The notes beneath the pieces are model-generated. The model saw only the letters and a list, made by a program, of their open reading frames with translations. It was not told the DNA's origin and searched no databases. A stretch of DNA of 7,102 nucleotides from an uncultured Caryophanales bacterium (GTDB lineage: Bacteria > Bacillota_I > Bacilli_A > RF39 > UBA660): assembly GCA_937897245.1 (NCBI GenBank), contig CALCBO010000182.1, positions 1 to 7,102 on the forward strand, read 5' to 3'. Below, in pieces: positions 5,683 to 7,102 of this stretch. How positions within the stretch are numbered: the first letter of the stretch is position 1; every line of letters begins with the position of its first letter. Made by a program: the position numbers and the translations under genes.

Positions 5683-6072
5683 TTAATCTTCGACATCAAA
5701 ACTTTCTAAAATATCCTTCTTAGCCATAGGTTTAACATCACCATGTTTAACCATAGACATAGTAATAAATGCTAGTATTGAAAATATAAAAGAATAAGGG
5801 AACAATGTACGATAAGATACATGTTCTAATAAGAATCCAGATAAAATAGGAGTTACAATCTGTGCAGACATAGAGAAAGTATAATAATATCCAGTATACT
5901 TACCAACATCAGCGTCACTCGCAATTTCTAATACCATTGGTAAAGAGTTGACACCAATTGCTGCCCATGCAAAACCAATAATACCGAAGAAAATAATCAT
6001 GGACCAATGATATTGACCATATAAGCCAGCTATAAAGAAACAAGCAGCAAGTAAAAATATACTGGAGCTTAA
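5683..6072 (-). CDS. C-terminal part of an MFS transporter (SLC45-like), 5' end lost at the contig junction
   Basis: The frame is open from 6072 to the TAA at 5685-5683, about 129 codons; an in-frame TGA at 6075-6073 lies in foreign sequence. An ATG at 6000 exists, but coding character continues upstream of it (a hydrophobic span with AACFFIAGLYG), so it is an internal methionine, not a start. Conserved text includes FAWAAIGVNSLPMVLEIA, then a DVGKYTGYYYTFSM stretch, QIVTPILSGFLLEHV and TLFPYSFIFSILAF, matching by memory the last spans of SLC45/sucrose-transporter-like MFS proteins of Bacillota. Such proteins have 12 spans, so about two thirds are missing. The C-terminal tail is acidic (ESFDVED). 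It lies 15 bases upstream of the phosphodiesterase gene, as the first gene of that operon. Substrate unknown; a sugar or glycoside is possible for this family. Confidence -1.
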   Translation of the reverse strand, partial: LSSSIFLLAACFFIAGLYGQYHWSMIIFFGIIGFAWAAIGVNSLPMVLEIASDADVGKYTGYYYTFSMSAQIVTPILSGFLLEHVSYRTLFPYSFIFSILAFITMSMVKHGDVKPMAKKDILESFDVED

Positions 6073-6073
6073 T
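6062..6073. other. Chimeric junction between a low-GC Bacillota and a Bacteroidota-type sequence
   Basis: To the left, a minus-strand MFS frame stays coding until about 6070. To the right, a plus-strand permease frame begins abruptly, with no start codon or ribosome site at the seam. Base composition and codon choice change at the same place: codons such as GGC, ATC, CTC and CGC become common. No inverted repeats, target duplication, integrase or tRNA are visible here, so an artificial or assembly join is favoured over insertion. Confidence -1.
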
Positions 6074-7024
6074 CATTCGATAGACTCACTCACACACTAC
6101 AACGACAGCATAGGAAGAAATAACTGGAAAGCAGCTATGCGCAATGCATACCCGCAAAAGCTGACATTCACAAAATCGGACTCACTAGACCAAGAACGTG
6201 AAAAAATTTATGCCATAAACAGCGACAGCCTCTACGACAACTACTCTAAACAGACCAAACTGAGAGTGAAAAAGGCAGCGCTGAACAAAGTGGAGCAGCT
6301 GATGACAGACTTTGAGATAAAGAAAAACATTATGCGCTCGCTCGACAAAGACCTAAACAAGCACTATATTTCATGGTGGCAAAAGATAACACTCTCACTT
6401 TCGTGTGTAATTTTCTTCTTCATCGGCGCACCACTTGGAGCTATCGTCAAGAAAGGCGGTCTGGGATATCCCGTACTCATCTCAGTGGCCATATTCCTAC
6501 TCTATTACATATTCAACACATCGGGCGAAAAAATGGTGAAAGAGAGCGAATGGTACACATGGTTCGGATGTCTCATAAGCACAATGGTGCTGACACCGTT
6601 GGGAGTAATCTTTACATACCAGTCGAACAAAGACTCCACCATCTTCAATATGGATGCATATAAAGCATTCTTCAGAAAACTATTGGGACTGAGAGAATCG
6701 CGCAACATTACACTGAAAGAGGTTATAATTGAAGACCCCGACTATACAGCCGACTATAAACAACTTGAAGAGATAAGCCACGAATGTCGTGAATTATCGA
6801 AAATATACCGCATAAAGAGATTACCCAACCCCATAAAAGTGTTCTTCAGCGAAAACGAGACACCCACCATTGAAAAATTGAGCGAAAAGCTCGAAAAACT
6901 CATTGAAGAGATGGGTAACAGCAAGAATAGAAAAATTATACAGCTACTCAACATATACCCAATAATGATGACAGACGAATTACGTTCTCCATTCACAAAA
7001 AGATGGCTCAACATATACATTTGA
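6071..7024 (+). CDS. C-terminal part of an LptF/LptG (YjgP/YjgQ) family permease, Bacteroidota type, truncated
   Basis: LptF and LptG are the membrane subunits of the LptB2FG ABC exporter that moves lipopolysaccharide from the inner membrane to the outer membrane, so the source is a Gram-negative cell. The frame is open from the junction; the first ATG is at 6137 but has no ribosome site, and coding sequence (DSLTHYNDSIG) precedes it. Counting from that ATG (295 residues), spans lie at about 84-104, 110-127 and 140-161. The segment FFFIGAPLGAIVKKGGLGYP (93-112) followed by a YYIF span and GEK is the family signature. A charged, partly helical tail of about 130 residues follows. Bacteroidota homologues are about twice this length, so the N-terminal half is missing. 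The tail stops at KRWLNIYI, where homologues as I remember them go on into another hydrophobic segment, so the 3' end may be cut too. Confidence -1.
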   Translation, partial: NHSIDSLTHYNDSIGRNNWKAAMRNAYPQKLTFTKSDSLDQEREKIYAINSDSLYDNYSKQTKLRVKKAALNKVEQLMTDFEIKKNIMRSLDKDLNKHYISWWQKITLSLSCVIFFFIGAPLGAIVKKGGLGYPVLISVAIFLLYYIFNTSGEKMVKESEWYTWFGCLISTMVLTPLGVIFTYQSNKDSTIFNMDAYKAFFRKLLGLRESRNITLKEVIIEDPDYTADYKQLEEISHECRELSKIYRIKRLPNPIKVFFSENETPTIEKLSEKLEKLIEEMGNSKNRKIIQLLNIYPIMMTDELRSPFTKRWLNIYI

Positions 7025-7102
7025 TTATGGACAGTACTTTGACGGATTGTTAACTTATCGTAAGGATAATCTTTGGAAAACATTTGACTCTGTATTGAAA
7101 TA
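7011..7102 (+). CDS. Possible coding fragment after a second junction, unidentified
   Basis: In the frame one base off from the permease, the sequence stays open to the window end and reads naturally: TFDYGQYFDGLLTYRKD, then NLWKTFDSVLK. Codon choice is AT-leaning (GAT, TAT, TTA, CGT, AAA), unlike the permease. The frame is open back to 6972, but upstream of about 7011 it overlaps permease sequence. This could be part of a third source sequence, or the permease gene after a frameshift. No family is recognised, and the length is too short for certainty. Confidence -1.

Noticed and set aside
5683..6000. Complete 105-residue membrane protein starting at 6000
   Set aside because: The frame and its hydrophobic coding character continue upstream to about 6070, so this is the tail of an MFS protein, not a small gene.
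6373..6663. Plus-strand 96-codon frame inside the permease gene
   Set aside because: It is an out-of-frame shadow of the LptF/LptG frame, which carries the family signature.
6071..7024. Horizontal acquisition of an LPS-export gene by the Bacillota host
   Set aside because: The gene is cut at one or both ends, has no start signal and shows no integration marks; a chimeric contig explains it more simply.
6505..7083. Two minus-strand frames (6505-6708 and 6754-7083) opposite the permease
   Set aside because: They are antisense to a supported coding region and lack ribosome sites and recognisable motifs.
1..7102. CRISPR array, tRNA, rRNA or insertion sequence
   Set aside because: No regularly spaced repeats, cloverleaf, rRNA-like stretch or transposase frame was found by eye on either strand.

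Overview
The window comes from at least two organisms. Positions 1 to about 6070 are very AT-rich (one sampled 60-base line, 2041-2100, has 12 G/C). They carry Bacillota-style ribosome binding sites, extended -10 promoters, LytTR and 10-HPK-type regulators and an SLC45-like MFS transporter. I infer a low-GC gut Bacillota, probably of the Erysipelotrichia type. At about 6062-6073 composition and codon use change abruptly (line 6421-6480 has 33 G/C of 60). The sequence continues inside a gene for a Bacteroidota-type LptF/LptG permease. The last ~80 bases may be a third segment. The simplest reading is a chimeric metagenomic contig, not horizontal transfer, because genes are cut in mid-frame on both sides.

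Region 1 (1-3222, all minus strand, transcribed from right to left) is a small regulated secretion locus. In order of transcription it holds a LytTR response regulator, a membrane sensor kinase with a degenerate catalytic domain, a 121-residue secreted protein, and an ABC transporter with its ATPase fused in front of a membrane/extracellular part; the transporter runs off the window. A 9-bp direct repeat with 21-bp periodicity, the geometry of LytTR-regulator sites, lies just upstream of the secreted-protein gene. A hairpin with a T-run lies between the secreted protein and the ABC gene. I read this as a two-component system controlling a secreted peptide or bacteriocin-like protein and its dedicated ABC export, immunity or sensing protein. 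The secreted protein matches no family I can name.

Region 2 (3327-4085, minus) is a five-span membrane protein of unknown function with two cysteine clusters. It has its own promoter and terminator.

Region 3 (4295-6072) holds kptA (NAD-dependent RNA 2'-phosphotransferase, plus strand), which converges on a two-gene minus-strand operon of an MFS transporter (cut at the junction) and a membrane-anchored glycerophosphodiester phosphodiesterase. kptA and the phosphodiesterase gene share one palindromic bidirectional terminator that overlaps both stop codons.

Region 4 (about 6071-7024, plus) is the C-terminal part of an LptF/LptG-family permease from another organism. After it, 7011-7102 holds a short open frame that looks coding but is unrelated to the permease.
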